Source: Herbaspirillum sp. LeCh32-8
GTDB lineage: Bacteria > Pseudomonadota > Gammaproteobacteria > Burkholderiales > Burkholderiaceae_D
Length of the DNA: 64,000 nucleotides
Direction: 5' to 3'
NCBI RefSeq assembly: GCF_017814915.1
Contig: NZ_JAGIPZ010000006.1
Span: forward strand, 62,001 to 126,000
Shown here: piece by piece, positions 43,600 through 52,701 of the stretch
How the letters are laid out: each line of letters begins with the position of its first letter
Position numbering within the stretch: the stretch's first letter is position 1
Translations under genes and position numbers: made by a program
Notes under the pieces: generated by a model
Seen by the model: only the letters and a program-made list of their open reading frames with translations
The model's database searches: none
Told to the model about the DNA's origin: nothing

Positions 43600-44808
43600 T
43601 TACTTCCACAGCGCGCACTTGGACTCAGCCTTGGTGGTCCATGCCTGCTCGGCAGGAATGGTTTGCACCAGCTTGTAGTAGTCCCACGGATACTTCGATT
43701 CCGACTGCGCCTTGACCTGGTACAGGTACATGTCGTGCATCACGCGGCCGTCGGCGCGCAGGTAACCGTTCTTCTGGTACACGTCGTTGAACTTGGCCTT
43801 GCGCAGTGCCGCCATGACCTTCTCGGAATCGTCGGTGCCGATTTCCTTGACCACCTTCAGGTACTGCAGCGCTGCCGAGTAATCGGCGGCTTGCAGCGAG
43901 GACGGCATTTTCTTGCGCACGGCGAAGTAACGCTTGGCGAAGGCGCGGGTCTCGTCGTTGGCGTCCCAGTACCAGCTGTCGGTCAGGTACAGGCCTTCGG
44001 TGGTCTTCAGGGTCAGCGAGTGGACGTCGTTGATGAACACCAGCAGGCCGGCCAGCTTGGCGGTCTTGGTGATGCCGAATTCATTGGCTGCCTTCACCGA
44101 GTTGATGAAGTCGCCGCCGGCGTTGGCCAGGCCGACGATCTGGGCCTTGGAGCTTTGCGCCTGCAGCAGGAAGGAGGAGAAGTCGGACGCGCCCAGCGGG
44201 TGCTTCACGGAACCGACCACGGTACCGCCCGAGGCCTTCACGACGGCGGCGGTGTCAGATTCCAGCGAGTGGCCGAAGGCGTAGTCGGCGGTCAGGAAGA
44301 ACCAGCTCTTGCCGCCCTGCTTCACCACTGCCGAACCGGTGCCCTTGGCCAGCGCCACGGTGTCGTAGGCATAGTGCACGGTGTACGGCGAGCACTCTTC
44401 GTTGGTCAGGCGGGCCGAACCGGCGCCGATCTGCATGTAGACCTTCTTCTTCTCGGCCGCGACCTTGGCCGAAGCCAGCGCGGTGCCCGAGTTGGTGCCG
44501 CCGATCAGCATGTCCACGCCCTGCTGGTCGAACCATTCGCGCGCCTTGCTGGCGGCGACGTCGGCCTTGTTCTGGTGGTCGGCGACCACCAGTTCGATCT
44601 TCTTGCCGTTGATGGCGCCGCCCATGTCGGCGATCGCCATCTTGATCGCTTCAGCGCCGCCCTGACCGTCGATGTCGGAATAGACGCCGGAAATGTCGGT
44701 GATGAAACCGATCTTGATCACGTCACCCGAAATCTGGGCCGATGCCGGCGCCATCGAGAATGCCGCCGCAGCAGCGGTGACGGCGAGTGCCATTGCCTTA
44801 AGTTTCAT
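43600..44808 (-). CDS. livK: Periplasmic amino acid/amide-binding protein of the liv transporter
   Basis: A 402-residue exported type-I solute-binding protein. The start at 44808 (MKLKAMALAVT) is favoured because GAGGAG lies six bases upstream; an ATG at 44814 overlaps that site. The signal peptide ends near APASAQI. The mature fold is the Leu/Ile/Val/amide-binding type (IKIGFITDISGVYSDIDGQGGAEAIKMAI, MLIGGTNSGTALASAKVA, KAQIVGLANAGGDFINSVKAA). Sequence resembles the general ABC-type branched-chain/amide group, not E. coli LivJ in detail, so ligand identity is open. Confidence 0.93.
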   Translation of the reverse strand: MKLKAMALAVTAAAAAFSMAPASAQISGDVIKIGFITDISGVYSDIDGQGGAEAIKMAIADMGGAINGKKIELVVADHQNKADVAASKAREWFDQQGVDMLIGGTNSGTALASAKVAAEKKKVYMQIGAGSARLTNEECSPYTVHYAYDTVALAKGTGSAVVKQGGKSWFFLTADYAFGHSLESDTAAVVKASGGTVVGSVKHPLGASDFSSFLLQAQSSKAQIVGLANAGGDFINSVKAANEFGITKTAKLAGLLVFINDVHSLTLKTTEGLYLTDSWYWDANDETRAFAKRYFAVRKKMPSSLQAADYSAALQYLKVVKEIGTDDSEKVMAALRKAKFNDVYQKNGYLRADGRVMHDMYLYQVKAQSESKYPWDYYKLVQTIPAEQAWTTKAESKCALWK

Positions 44809-45000
44809 TTTCATCTCCTCAGTTATGAAGCCCGCTAAATGGGTTGTGATGCGAGACAACTTTTTATGGAGCGGAGAAAGGATCGCTTCCCCCGCGAGCG
44901 TACTTATTGGCAGTACTTCTTCTTATGGTGATGCAGTAGTGTTCTTGTGGTGTGGATCTGCTGCGTGCGACCGCTGCTACGCGCCGAGTGCGGAGTAAGC

Positions 45001-45026
45001 GCGCCTGTGCGACAAGACACAGGCGC
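45001..45026 (-). terminator. Hairpin between livF and livK
   Basis: GCGCCTGTG (45001-45009) pairs with CACAGGCGC (45018-45026). It begins 15 bases past the livF stop; no T-run follows on the minus strand, so read-through into livK is likely. Confidence 0.5.
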
Positions 45027-45040
45027 TGCCGCGGTGGAAC

Positions 45041-45796
45041 TTAAACGCCCAGCAGCTCGTTCAGCGTCTGCATCTTCGCTTCCAGCTGCGAGGACTCGAA
45101 CGACTCGACGATCTGACCGTGCTCCATCACGTAGAAGCGGTCAGCCAGGGGCGCAGCGAAGCGGAAGTTCTGCTCGACCATCACGATGGTGTAGCCCTTG
45201 GCTTTGAGCGTCGTGATCATGCGCGCCAGCGCCTGCACGATGACCGGCGCCAGGCCTTCGGAGATCTCGTCGAGCAGCAGCAGGCGCGCGCCGGTGCGCA
45301 GGATGCGCGCCACCGCCAGCATCTGCTGTTCACCGCCCGACAGGCGAGTGCCCTGGCTGTTGCGACGCTCCTTCAGGTTGGGGAACATCTCGTAGATCTC
45401 TTCGATCGACATGCCGCGGTCGGTCTTCGACACGAAGGGCGGCAGCAGCAGGTTTTCTTCCGCCGACAACGAGGAGAAAATGCCGCGCTCTTCCGGGCAA
45501 TAACCCACGCCGTGGTGGGCGATCTTGTGGGTGGCCAGGTTGATGGTTTCCTGGCCGTTGATCTTGATCGAGCCCTTGCGGGTGCCGACTAAGCCCATGA
45601 TGGAACGCAGCGTGGTAGTGCGACCGGCGCCGTTGCGGCCCAGGAGCGTCACGACCTCGCCCTGGTGCACGTTCAGGTTGACGTTGTGCAGGATGTGCGA
45701 TTCGCCGTACCAGGATTGCAGGTCGCTGATTTGCAGCGCCAGCGGCGCGTTGGAAGTGGATTGGCTCACGGGGCTGTTCATGGTTGCGGTCGACAT
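45041..45796 (-). CDS. livF: Branched-chain amino acid-type ABC ATPase
   Basis: A 251-residue LivF-family ATPase. Signature GTRLSGGEQQMLAVARIL and Walker B ARLLLLDEISEGLAP are conserved, and the H-loop region is VEQNFRFAAPLADRFYVMEHGQ. Walker A reads GRNGAGRT at residues 53-60, with Arg59 where ATPases carry the phosphate-binding Lys; the codon is CGC. LivG in the same operon keeps its Lys, so the heterodimer may have one normal and one altered site. It starts one base after the livG stop. Confidence 0.92.
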   Translation of the reverse strand: MSTATMNSPVSQSTSNAPLALQISDLQSWYGESHILHNVNLNVHQGEVVTLLGRNGAGRTTTLRSIMGLVGTRKGSIKINGQETINLATHKIAHHGVGYCPEERGIFSSLSAEENLLLPPFVSKTDRGMSIEEIYEMFPNLKERRNSQGTRLSGGEQQMLAVARILRTGARLLLLDEISEGLAPVIVQALARMITTLKAKGYTIVMVEQNFRFAAPLADRFYVMEHGQIVESFESSQLEAKMQTLNELLGV

Positions 45797-45797
45797 A

Positions 45798-46568
45798 TCA
45801 GTGCGCTCCCTGCAGTTCGCCGGCGGCGGTGCCCATGTAGGCCTCCATCACCTGCGCATTGCGCGAGACTTCCGCGTACGTGCCTTCAGCCAGCAGCGCG
45901 CCGCGCTGCAGTACGCTGATGCGGTCGCAGATGCCGGAGATCACGCTCATGTTGTGCTCCACCATCAGGATGGTGCGACCGGCTGAAACCTTCTTGATCA
46001 GCGCGGTAACGCGATCCACGTCCTCATGGCCCATGCCCTGGGTCGGTTCGTCCAGCAGCATCAGCTCGGGTTCCATCGCCAGCGTGGTGGCAATCTCCAG
46101 GGCGCGCTTGCGGCCGTAGGGAAGGTCTACCGTGGTGGTGTGGGCGAAGCTGGTCAGGTCGACCTCTTCCAGCAGCTCCATGGCGCGTTGGTCGAGCTGC
46201 TTCAGGCTCTCGCCGTTCTTCCAGAAATGGAAGGACGTGCCGAGCTTGCGCTGCAGGCCGATGCGCACGTTCTCCAGCACGCTCATGTGCGGGAACACCG
46301 CCGAGATCTGGAACGAACGGATGATGCCCTGGCGCGCGATCTGCGCAGGCGCATCCATGGTGATGTCTTTCCCGTTGAACAGGATCTGGCCCGAGGTCGG
46401 CACCAGGAACTTGGTCAGCAGGTTGAAGCAGGTGGTTTTACCGGCGCCGTTGGGGCCGATCAATGCATGAATGTGGCCGCGCTCAATTTGCAGATTGACC
46501 GCGCTTACCGCCGTGAACCCTTTGAATTCCTTCGTCAGGTTCTTTGTCTCCAGAATGACGTCTGTCAT
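45798..46568 (-). CDS. livG: Branched-chain amino acid-type ABC ATPase
   Basis: A 256-residue LivG-family ATPase starting MTDVILETKNLTKEF. Walker A is GPNGAGKT at 38-45, Walker B is LMLLDEPTQGM, and the signature is the divergent LPYGRKRALEIA, usual in LivG. The LivG-specific insertion with IRSFQISAVFPHMSVLENVRIGLQ is present. First gene of the livG-F-K-H-M operon; 212 bases separate it from the GMC gene upstream, enough for its own promoter. Confidence 0.93.
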   Translation of the reverse strand: MTDVILETKNLTKEFKGFTAVSAVNLQIERGHIHALIGPNGAGKTTCFNLLTKFLVPTSGQILFNGKDITMDAPAQIARQGIIRSFQISAVFPHMSVLENVRIGLQRKLGTSFHFWKNGESLKQLDQRAMELLEEVDLTSFAHTTTVDLPYGRKRALEIATTLAMEPELMLLDEPTQGMGHEDVDRVTALIKKVSAGRTILMVEHNMSVISGICDRISVLQRGALLAEGTYAEVSRNAQVMEAYMGTAAGELQGAH

Positions 46569-46780
46569 GGTCTCTTCTTTCCCTTTTATGCCCGCGCCGG
46601 TTGATCCGGTCGTCAAGGCCTGCCCTACTGCGAATCTCCTCATGCGGGTAGCAAAAGGGACCGTCGTTTTATATGGCGAATCGAGAAGCTCGTTTTAATA
46701 TTTGGCGCATAGTAGCCGAGTCGTACCATTCCTACAATACGTATAAGTACCGTATTGGTCAGCGCCCTGAAAATTTAGTT

Positions 46781-48403
46781 TCAGCGCCCGGAAAGCACGT
46801 GGGAAGCGACTTTCTCGGCGATCATGACGGTCGGCGAATTGGTGTTGCCCGAGGTGATGGACGGCATCACCGAGGCGTCCGCCACCCGCAGTCCCCGGAT
46901 CCCGCGCACGCGGCATTGCGAGTCCACCACGGCCAGCGCGTCGTCGTCCCGCCCCATGCGGCAAGTGCCCACAGGATGGAAAATCGTCGTCCCCACTTCG
47001 CCGGCGGCGCGGTGCAGGTCTTCCTCGGTCTCGTAATGCAGGCCCGGCTTGAATTCTTCCGGTCGATATTTGGCCAGCGCAGGCGCGGCGGCGATGCGTC
47101 GCGTCAGCCGCAGCGAGTCGGCCGCCACCCTCAGATCTTCTTGCGTGGCGAGATAATTGGTCGTGATCTTCGGTGCCAGCGCGTGATCCACGGATGCGAG
47201 CCGCACGTGCCCGCGCGAGGTCGGCCGCAGGTTGCATACGCTGGCGGTGAAGGCCGGGAAGGCATGCAGCGGATCGCCGAATTTCTCCAGCGACAGCGGC
47301 TGCACGTGATACTCCAGGTTGGCGCTGGCCTGCGACGGATCGGACTTGGCAAACGCGCCCAGCTGCGACGGCGCCATCGACATCGGCCCGCTCTGCCGGA
47401 ACATGTATTCCAGCCCGATCATCGCCTTGCCCAGCAAAGTCGACGCCATGGCATTGAGCGTCTTGGCGCCGGTGACCTTGAACGCGGTGCGGATCTGCAG
47501 GTGATCCTGCAGGTTTTCACCGACCCCGTCCAGCGCATGCTGCAGCGGGATCTGGTGCTGCTGCAGCAACGACGGCGCGCCCACGCCCGACAACTGCAGG
47601 ATGTGCGGCGAGCCGATCGCACCGGCCGCCAGAATAGTCTCGTGCTTCGATTCGGCAAACCATTCGCTGCCGCCGCCGGTGAACTCGACGCCGGTGCACA
47701 CCGGGCCGTCGGCGCCCTCGCTAAAGCGCAGCTTCTTCACGTGCGCGCCGGTCATGATCTCCAGGTTGCCGTTCTTCATCGCCGGCCGCAGGAAGGCCTT
47801 GGATGCATTCCAGCGAATGCCGCGCTTCTGGTTGACGTCGAAGTAACCACAGCCTTCGTTGTCGCCGCGATTGAAATCGTCGACCTTGGGAATGCCGTTC
47901 TGCGCCGCCGCCTCGCGGAAGGCATCCAGGATGTCCCAGCGCAGGCGTTGTTTTTCCACGCGCCACTCGCCGCCGGCACCATGGAATTCGTCGCTGCCGA
48001 GATGATAGTCCTCGCTCTTCCTGAACAAGGGCAGCACGTTGTTCCAGCGCCAGCTGTCGTCGCCGGTGACCTGCGCCCACTCATCGTAATCGCGCGCCTG
48101 ACCGCGCATGTAGATCATGCCGTTGATCGACGAGCAACCGCCCAACACCTTGCCGCGCGGGTAAATCAGGCTGCGTCCGTTCAGGCCGGGATCGGCCTCG
48201 GTGCGAAACATCCAGTCGGTGCGCGGATTGTTGATGCAGTAGAGATAGCCGACCGGAATGTGAATCCAGATGTAGTCGTCCTTAGCGCCGGCCTCCAGCA
48301 GCAGCACCTTCACGCCGCGCTGTTGGGAAAGACGGTTGGCCAGCACGCAGCCGGCGGTGCCGGCGCCGATGATGATGTAGTCGTATTGCCCTGCCGATTG
48401 CAT
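46781..48403 (-). CDS. hpdH: GMC oxidoreductase, probable 3-hydroxypropionate dehydrogenase
   Basis: A 540-residue FAD enzyme of the glucose-methanol-choline family. The FAD motif is [15 protein letters not shown] (13-27); the second family signature is [19 protein letters not shown]; and the C-terminal active-site region is [10 protein letters not shown] with [15 protein letters not shown]. By family alone it could be a choline or alcohol dehydrogenase. Its position directly downstream of mmsA (162 bases) and the divergent LysR gene matches the hpdH-mmsA-hpdR system of Cupriavidus necator, where the GMC enzyme oxidises 3-hydroxypropionate to malonate semialdehyde. The symbol rests on that context. 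Confidence 0.8.
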   Translation of the reverse strand: MQSAGQYDYIIIGAGTAGCVLANRLSQQRGVKVLLLEAGAKDDYIWIHIPVGYLYCINNPRTDWMFRTEADPGLNGRSLIYPRGKVLGGCSSINGMIYMRGQARDYDEWAQVTGDDSWRWNNVLPLFRKSEDYHLGSDEFHGAGGEWRVEKQRLRWDILDAFREAAAQNGIPKVDDFNRGDNEGCGYFDVNQKRGIRWNASKAFLRPAMKNGNLEIMTGAHVKKLRFSEGADGPVCTGVEFTGGGSEWFAESKHETILAAGAIGSPHILQLSGVGAPSLLQQHQIPLQHALDGVGENLQDHLQIRTAFKVTGAKTLNAMASTLLGKAMIGLEYMFRQSGPMSMAPSQLGAFAKSDPSQASANLEYHVQPLSLEKFGDPLHAFPAFTASVCNLRPTSRGHVRLASVDHALAPKITTNYLATQEDLRVAADSLRLTRRIAAAPALAKYRPEEFKPGLHYETEEDLHRAAGEVGTTIFHPVGTCRMGRDDDALAVVDSQCRVRGIRGLRVADASVMPSITSGNTNSPTVMIAEKVASHVLSGR

Positions 48404-48565
48404 GGTGTCTCCGTTTTTTATTTGTCGTTCTTGTAGGCTGCGCTGCTAGCCAAACCCGCGCCGTCATCAATGCGTGATCGACGATGAAAAACACAGGCGC
48501 GCAACATCGGCCGCCGTCGCAAATTTCCCGAGACGACGGCGCGATGTCACGTTGCCGCTGTAGAT

Positions 48566-50077
48566 TTACTTCGCCACCGGCATGGTGAATTCCGCCCCCT
48601 TGCCGATGGTCGCCGACCAGCGCTGCATGATGGACTTGTAGCGCGTATAGAAGCGGATGCCTTCTTCGCCGTAGGCATGCGTATCGCCGAACAGCGAACG
48701 CTTCCAGCCGCCGAAGGAATGCCAGGCCATGGGCACCGGAATCGGTACGTTGATGCCCACCATGCCGACCTGGATGCGACGCGAGAATTCATGCGCGGTA
48801 TTACCGTCGGCGGTGAACAGCGATACGCCGTTGCCGTACTCGTGCGCGTTGATCAGTTGCACCGCCGAGGCGAAGTCGGGCACGCGTACCACGCACAGCA
48901 CCGGACCGAAGATTTCTTCCTGGTAGATCTTCATGTCGGTGGTGACGTTATCGAACAGCGTGCCGCCGATGAAGAAACCGTTCTCATGACCCGACACCTT
49001 CAGGCCGCGGCCGTCGACCAGCAATTTTGCGCCGGCATCGACGCCGCTCTGGATGTAGCCCTCGACCTTGGCCTTGTGCGCGGCGGTCACCAGCGGGCCC
49101 ATCTCGGCGTCGTCCTCCATGCCGTTTTTCACCTTCAGCGCCTTGACGCGCGGAATCAGCGCTTCGACCAGCTTGTCAGCCACGCTGCCTACCGCCACCG
49201 CCACCGAGATCGCCATGCAGCGCTCGCCGGCGGAGCCATAGGCGGCGCCGATCAGGGCATCCACCGCCTGGTCCAGGTTGGCGTCCGGCATCACCACCAG
49301 ATGGTTCTTGGCGCCGCCCAGGGCCTGCGCGCGCAGCGGGTAAGTACCGGCCCGCTCGGTGGCCTTGCGGTAGATGTATTCGGCAATCGGGGTAGAGCCG
49401 ACGAAGGACACCGCCTGCACCTCGGGATGCTCCAGCAGCGCGTCGACCGCCACCTTGTCGCCTTGCACCACGTTGAACACGCCGTCAGGCAGGCCGGCGC
49501 GCTTGAACAGCTCGGCCAGCATCAGCGAGGGCGAGGGATCGCGCTCGGACGGCTTGAGCACGAAACTGTTGCCGGTGGCGATCGCAATGGGCGCCATCCA
49601 CAGCGGCACCATCACCGGGAAGTTGAACGGGGTGATGCCGGCGGTCACGCCCAGCGGCTGGCGCAGGTTCCAGTTGTCGATACCGCCGCCGATGTTGTCG
49701 GTGAACTGCGTCTTCAGCAGCTGCGGAATGCCGGTGGCGAACTCGACGATCTCCAGGCCGCGCGTGACCTCCCCTTTCGCATCCGAAAACACCTTGCCGT
49801 GCTCCAGCGTGATGGCCTTGGCCAAGGCGTCGTGGTTCTGCTCGATCAGCTCCTTGAACTTGAACAGCACGCGCGCGCGCTTCAACGGCGCAGTCTCGGC
49901 CCAGGCCGGCGCAGCGGCGGCCGCGGCGGCAACAGCAGCGTTGACCTCATCGACCGAGGCCAGCGAGACCTTGGCGGTCGGGCTGCCGGTGGCGGGATTG
50001 AACACGTCCTGGCTGCGGCCGCTCTCGGAACGCGACAGCTTGCCGTTGATGAAATGGTCGATGTGCGGAAGGCTCAT
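48566..50077 (-). CDS. mmsA: (Methyl)malonate-semialdehyde dehydrogenase, CoA-acylating
   Basis: A 503-residue aldehyde dehydrogenase of the MmsA group. The catalytic Cys287 is in [15 protein letters not shown], the NAD motif is [12 protein letters not shown], and [18 protein letters not shown] is characteristic of MmsA (where other ALDHs have the catalytic ELGGK Glu, replaced here by Asn). It converts malonate semialdehyde to acetyl-CoA or methylmalonate semialdehyde to propionyl-CoA. No valine-catabolic partners (mmsB) are adjacent; the GMC gene downstream and divergent LysR point to 3-hydroxypropionate use. Confidence 0.93.
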   Translation of the reverse strand: MSLPHIDHFINGKLSRSESGRSQDVFNPATGSPTAKVSLASVDEVNAAVAAAAAAAPAWAETAPLKRARVLFKFKELIEQNHDALAKAITLEHGKVFSDAKGEVTRGLEIVEFATGIPQLLKTQFTDNIGGGIDNWNLRQPLGVTAGITPFNFPVMVPLWMAPIAIATGNSFVLKPSERDPSPSLMLAELFKRAGLPDGVFNVVQGDKVAVDALLEHPEVQAVSFVGSTPIAEYIYRKATERAGTYPLRAQALGGAKNHLVVMPDANLDQAVDALIGAAYGSAGERCMAISVAVAVGSVADKLVEALIPRVKALKVKNGMEDDAEMGPLVTAAHKAKVEGYIQSGVDAGAKLLVDGRGLKVSGHENGFFIGGTLFDNVTTDMKIYQEEIFGPVLCVVRVPDFASAVQLINAHEYGNGVSLFTADGNTAHEFSRRIQVGMVGINVPIPVPMAWHSFGGWKRSLFGDTHAYGEEGIRFYTRYKSIMQRWSATIGKGAEFTMPVAK

Positions 50078-50250
50078 AAGTATTCCTTTGGTTATTTCTG
50101 TAAGACCGGGCCGGATCCGTCTCCTGATCCTGGGGGCCCGGCGATGGAGATGCGGGGCGATGCCGAAGCTGCATCACATGAATGCAGGTCAAACCGGACC
50201 CGCCAAGAATAGCCCTCTGCCGGTTCGCCATCCAATGAGTTTTCATCAAC

Positions 50251-50268
50251 AGCAACATAAGAGTTGCT
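50251..50268. promoter_or_regulatory. Inverted repeat between mmsA and the LysR gene, possible operator
   Basis: AGCAAC (50251-50256) and GTTGCT (50263-50268) form a perfect 6-6-6 dyad, spacing suited to a LysR-type half-site pair. A TATAAT (50269-50274) immediately follows on the + strand and could be the -10 of the LysR gene. The site lies in the 322-base divergent spacer. Confidence 0.5.
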
Positions 50269-50399
50269 TATAATTCATTGAATGGACCAGGTTCTCCACA
50301 ATCAACCCACAGCTTATCCACCCAGATATACACGAGATATCCAGTGCTTATTCACAGCCTAGGATTGGAATAAATAAAAGAATTTAACGACCGTTGACG

Positions 50400-51284
50400 A
50401 TGGATATTACCCAATTACGCGCTTTTGTCACCGTCGCCCGTGAAGGCAACCTGACTCGGGCAGCCGAGAAGCTGCACGTCAGTCAACCTGCAGTCAGCCT
50501 GCAGATCAAGGCCCTGCAGGAGAGCCTGGACTTGCAGTTATTCACACGCGTGGCCGGCGGCATGGTGCTGACCGTACGGGGCAACAAGCTGCTGCCGCTG
50601 GCGGAAAGGGTGCTGGGAGACGTCCAAGAGCTGCGGCGCCATGCCGCCGCCCTGCAGGCCAGCGCAACCCACCTGTCGGGCTCGCTGGGCATCGGCACCA
50701 TCCTCGATCCGGAATTCATCCGCCTGGGCGCCTTCCTCAAGCTGCTGGTCGAACGCCATCCCAGGCTGTCGACCAAACTCTCGCATCACATGTCCGGCTC
50801 GGTGCTCAACGAGATCCGCGAAGGCCGGCTGGATGTCGGCTTTTTCTTGGGCGATCCCGGCAAGGGCTTTCATGCATTGAGCCTGACGCCCTTCACCTAC
50901 AACGTGATCGCCCCGGCCGGCTGGAAGAACCGGGTCTCAGGCAAAGGCTGGAAAGAGCTCTCGCGCCTGCCCTGGATCTGGACCCCGCCGGAATCCGCCC
51001 ACCACCGCCTGCTGTCCAAGGTATTTGCCGAACACAAGGTGCAGCCGGACACCGTGGCCCTGGTCGACCAGGAATCCTCCATGCTGGACCTGGTGAAATC
51101 CGGCGTCGGCCTGTCGCTGGCGCGCGAATCTATCGCGTTGAGCCAGGCGCACGCCCACGGGCTGGTCATTGCCGATGCAGTGTCGCTGTCCACCGAACTC
51201 AGTTTCATTACCCTGGAGAAACGTCAGAACGAAGACGCCGTCAAGGCAGTGTTCCAGGTCCTGCAAGAGGTGTGGATAAATTGA
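50400..51284 (+). CDS. hpdR: LysR-family regulator divergent from mmsA (HpdR-like)
   Basis: A 294-residue LysR protein starting MDITQLRAFVTVAREGNLTRAAEKLHVSQPAVSLQIKALQESL. The ATG at 50400 places the HTH at the usual distance from the N-terminus. The effector domain is complete (GSLGIGTILDPEFIRLGAFLKLLVERHP, EGRLDVGFFLGDPG, KSGVGLSLARE). Its divergent arrangement with mmsA-GMC matches HpdR, which activates the 3-hydroxypropionate operon in Cupriavidus and pseudomonads. The regulator family is sure; the symbol is from context. Confidence 0.85.
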   Translation: MDITQLRAFVTVAREGNLTRAAEKLHVSQPAVSLQIKALQESLDLQLFTRVAGGMVLTVRGNKLLPLAERVLGDVQELRRHAAALQASATHLSGSLGIGTILDPEFIRLGAFLKLLVERHPRLSTKLSHHMSGSVLNEIREGRLDVGFFLGDPGKGFHALSLTPFTYNVIAPAGWKNRVSGKGWKELSRLPWIWTPPESAHHRLLSKVFAEHKVQPDTVALVDQESSMLDLVKSGVGLSLARESIALSQAHAHGLVIADAVSLSTELSFITLEKRQNEDAVKAVFQVLQEVWIN

Positions 51285-51767
51285 AGCGCGGTGTTTCAGG
51301 ATCAGCAGTTGCTGCTTGAACAGCCAGGCGTTTCAAGTTTCACCGTCCTTGTTGCCGAACCTTAAAGGACTTGGGTACCAGCGCTGTTGCCGGTCAAGTC
51401 CGTTTTCCTTTGCCTTCGGTGTTTTTCGATGCCGGGTTTTCTGTTTGTCCGCTTTTTTGAGTTGTCCACGCTGTTCCGCGGTTTCTGTTCTTTAAGTTAA
51501 AGAGATATATATAAAGATAGTAGTAATGGTTAACGTCGCAAACTTCTGTGGATAAGTCAGTTAACCCAAAAAGAATCAGTCATTTACGTTCAGAACAAAC
51601 GCTTGGTAAGCTTCTGGATTCCTGAAGAACAAATCGGGGACAATTTTTCGCCTGTGGGTAAGTTGACCCGGATATACCCAATCCACACACGCGCTATACA
51701 AAGACTTATCCACAGCCGCTGAAAATTATTTCCAAAACTGCATGAAAATGGCATTTCGCCCTTGCCC
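51285..51767. other. 483-base AT-richer spacer before the ferredoxin gene, with DnaA boxes
   Basis: No coding frame of the local style is present. Perfect DnaA boxes (TTATCCACA or complement) are at 51547-51555 and 51706-51714. The stretch 51491-51630 is duplicated imperfectly at 52229-52365 on the other side of the ferredoxin gene. No clear terminator for the LysR gene was found. Confidence 0.6.
51491..51630. repeat. Imperfect direct repeat flanking the ferredoxin gene, left copy
   Basis: Shares with 52229-52365 an ordered series of blocks: ATATATATAAA, TAATGGTTAAC, TTCTGTGGATAA (a DnaA box), ACCCAAAAA, AATCAGTC and CGCTTGG. Spacing between blocks is conserved within a few bases. Confidence 0.8.
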
Positions 51768-52070
51768 ATGAGCGCTACTCCCCCCTTCACCATCCTGGTT
51801 CAGCCATCGGGTTTGCGTTTTGAACAACGTCCGGGGCTTTCCCTGCTGCAATCGGCGCTGGCCCAGATGGTCCGCCTGCCCAATTCTTGCCGAAACGGCA
51901 CCTGCCGCACTTGCATGTGCAAGCTCAGCGCCGGTACGGTGGACTACCAGATCGAATGGCCGGGACTGACCCGTGAGGAGAAGGAGGAAGGATGGATCCT
52001 GCCCTGCGTGGCAGAGGCGCGTTCGGACCTCGTGATCGAGGCGCCGGATGCGATGGACCTCAAGACTTAA
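51768..52070 (+). CDS. Small plant-type 2Fe-2S ferredoxin
   Basis: A 100-residue protein starting MSATPPFTILVQPSG. The cluster ligands are Cys41, Cys46, Cys49 and Cys80 (CX4CX2CX30C; SCRNGTCRTCMC and WILPCVA), the plant-type ferredoxin pattern. It lacks signal peptide or fused reductase. Similar stand-alone ferredoxins serve oxygenases or reductases, but no partner gene is adjacent. It is isolated between two imperfect direct repeats that both carry a DnaA box. Confidence 0.9.
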   Translation: MSATPPFTILVQPSGLRFEQRPGLSLLQSALAQMVRLPNSCRNGTCRTCMCKLSAGTVDYQIEWPGLTREEKEEGWILPCVAEARSDLVIEAPDAMDLKT

Positions 52071-52228
52071 GTTCTGCACAGCCGTTTTGACGGCGAACTT
52101 GATTTTGCTTGTTGATAAAGCGAACACTTGTCCTGTGGTTCGTCTTTTTCTTTGCTGCAGAACAGTTTTTTATCGAAGCTTCTACGCGCAGCGTCCGTTT
52201 GCGCCTGAAGTTTCGGGTTTCTCGTCTT

Positions 52229-52365
52229 TTAGAATAAGTTATATATATAAATAGTAGGTAATGGTTAACACCCCCGGGTTTCTGTGGATAACTTGGTTTA
52301 CCCAAAAAAAATCAGTCGCTTGCGAAAAGGATAAGCGCTTGGCAAAGCTTGTATGAGGCAAGAAC
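52229..52365. repeat. Imperfect direct repeat flanking the ferredoxin gene, right copy
   Basis: See the left copy at 51491-51630. The copies are about 735 bases apart, in the same orientation, and roughly 70 percent alike by eye. Confidence 0.8.
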
Positions 52366-52639
52366 AGTTTTTGAATAAAAATTCGAAGGTGGATAACTTT
52401 TCCACTTGTCCCCAAACGCTGAAAAAGTTATCCAGACCTTTATCCACAGGCTGAGCTGCGCAGACGGTTTTTCGTGGTCTGCCGGGCAATTTTCCGGAAT
52501 ACCGAATTTTTGGCTGTTCCCGCCCGTTTTTTCTCTGTTTTTCCCATCCTGCAGGCTGATGGACAAGCAATTTCGCGTGTTTTCCACCCGAACGGGGCGG
52601 CACCGCAATCGCATGCGATAAAAAAACCGCGGCCAAAAA

Positions 52640-52672
52640 TGACAAGGCCGGGAGAGTTATCCCCCGGCCTCG
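52640..52672 (-). terminator. Terminator after the AsmA-family gene
   Basis: AGGCCGGG (52645-52652) pairs with CCCGGCCT (52663-52670). The minus strand continues TGTCATTTTTGG, a moderate T-tract. Confidence 0.65.
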
Positions 52673-52701
52673 CATGGTTAAAACGCCAATTTCTTTCGTG
52701 C

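Larger units (their letters stand above)
52071..52701. other. 631-base spacer after the ferredoxin gene, with repeat and DnaA boxes
   Basis: AT-richer than its neighbours and without a credible coding frame. It contains the right copy of the repeat, perfect DnaA boxes at 52283-52291 and 52440-52448, and one-mismatch boxes near 52389 and 52428. A weak hairpin GCCGT-TTTG-ACGGC at 52081-52094 follows the ferredoxin stop. Confidence 0.6.

Noticed and set aside
46673-50212. Long + strand frames opposite the GMC and mmsA genes
   Set aside because: Both are antisense shadows. The minus-strand proteins have complete active-site motifs.
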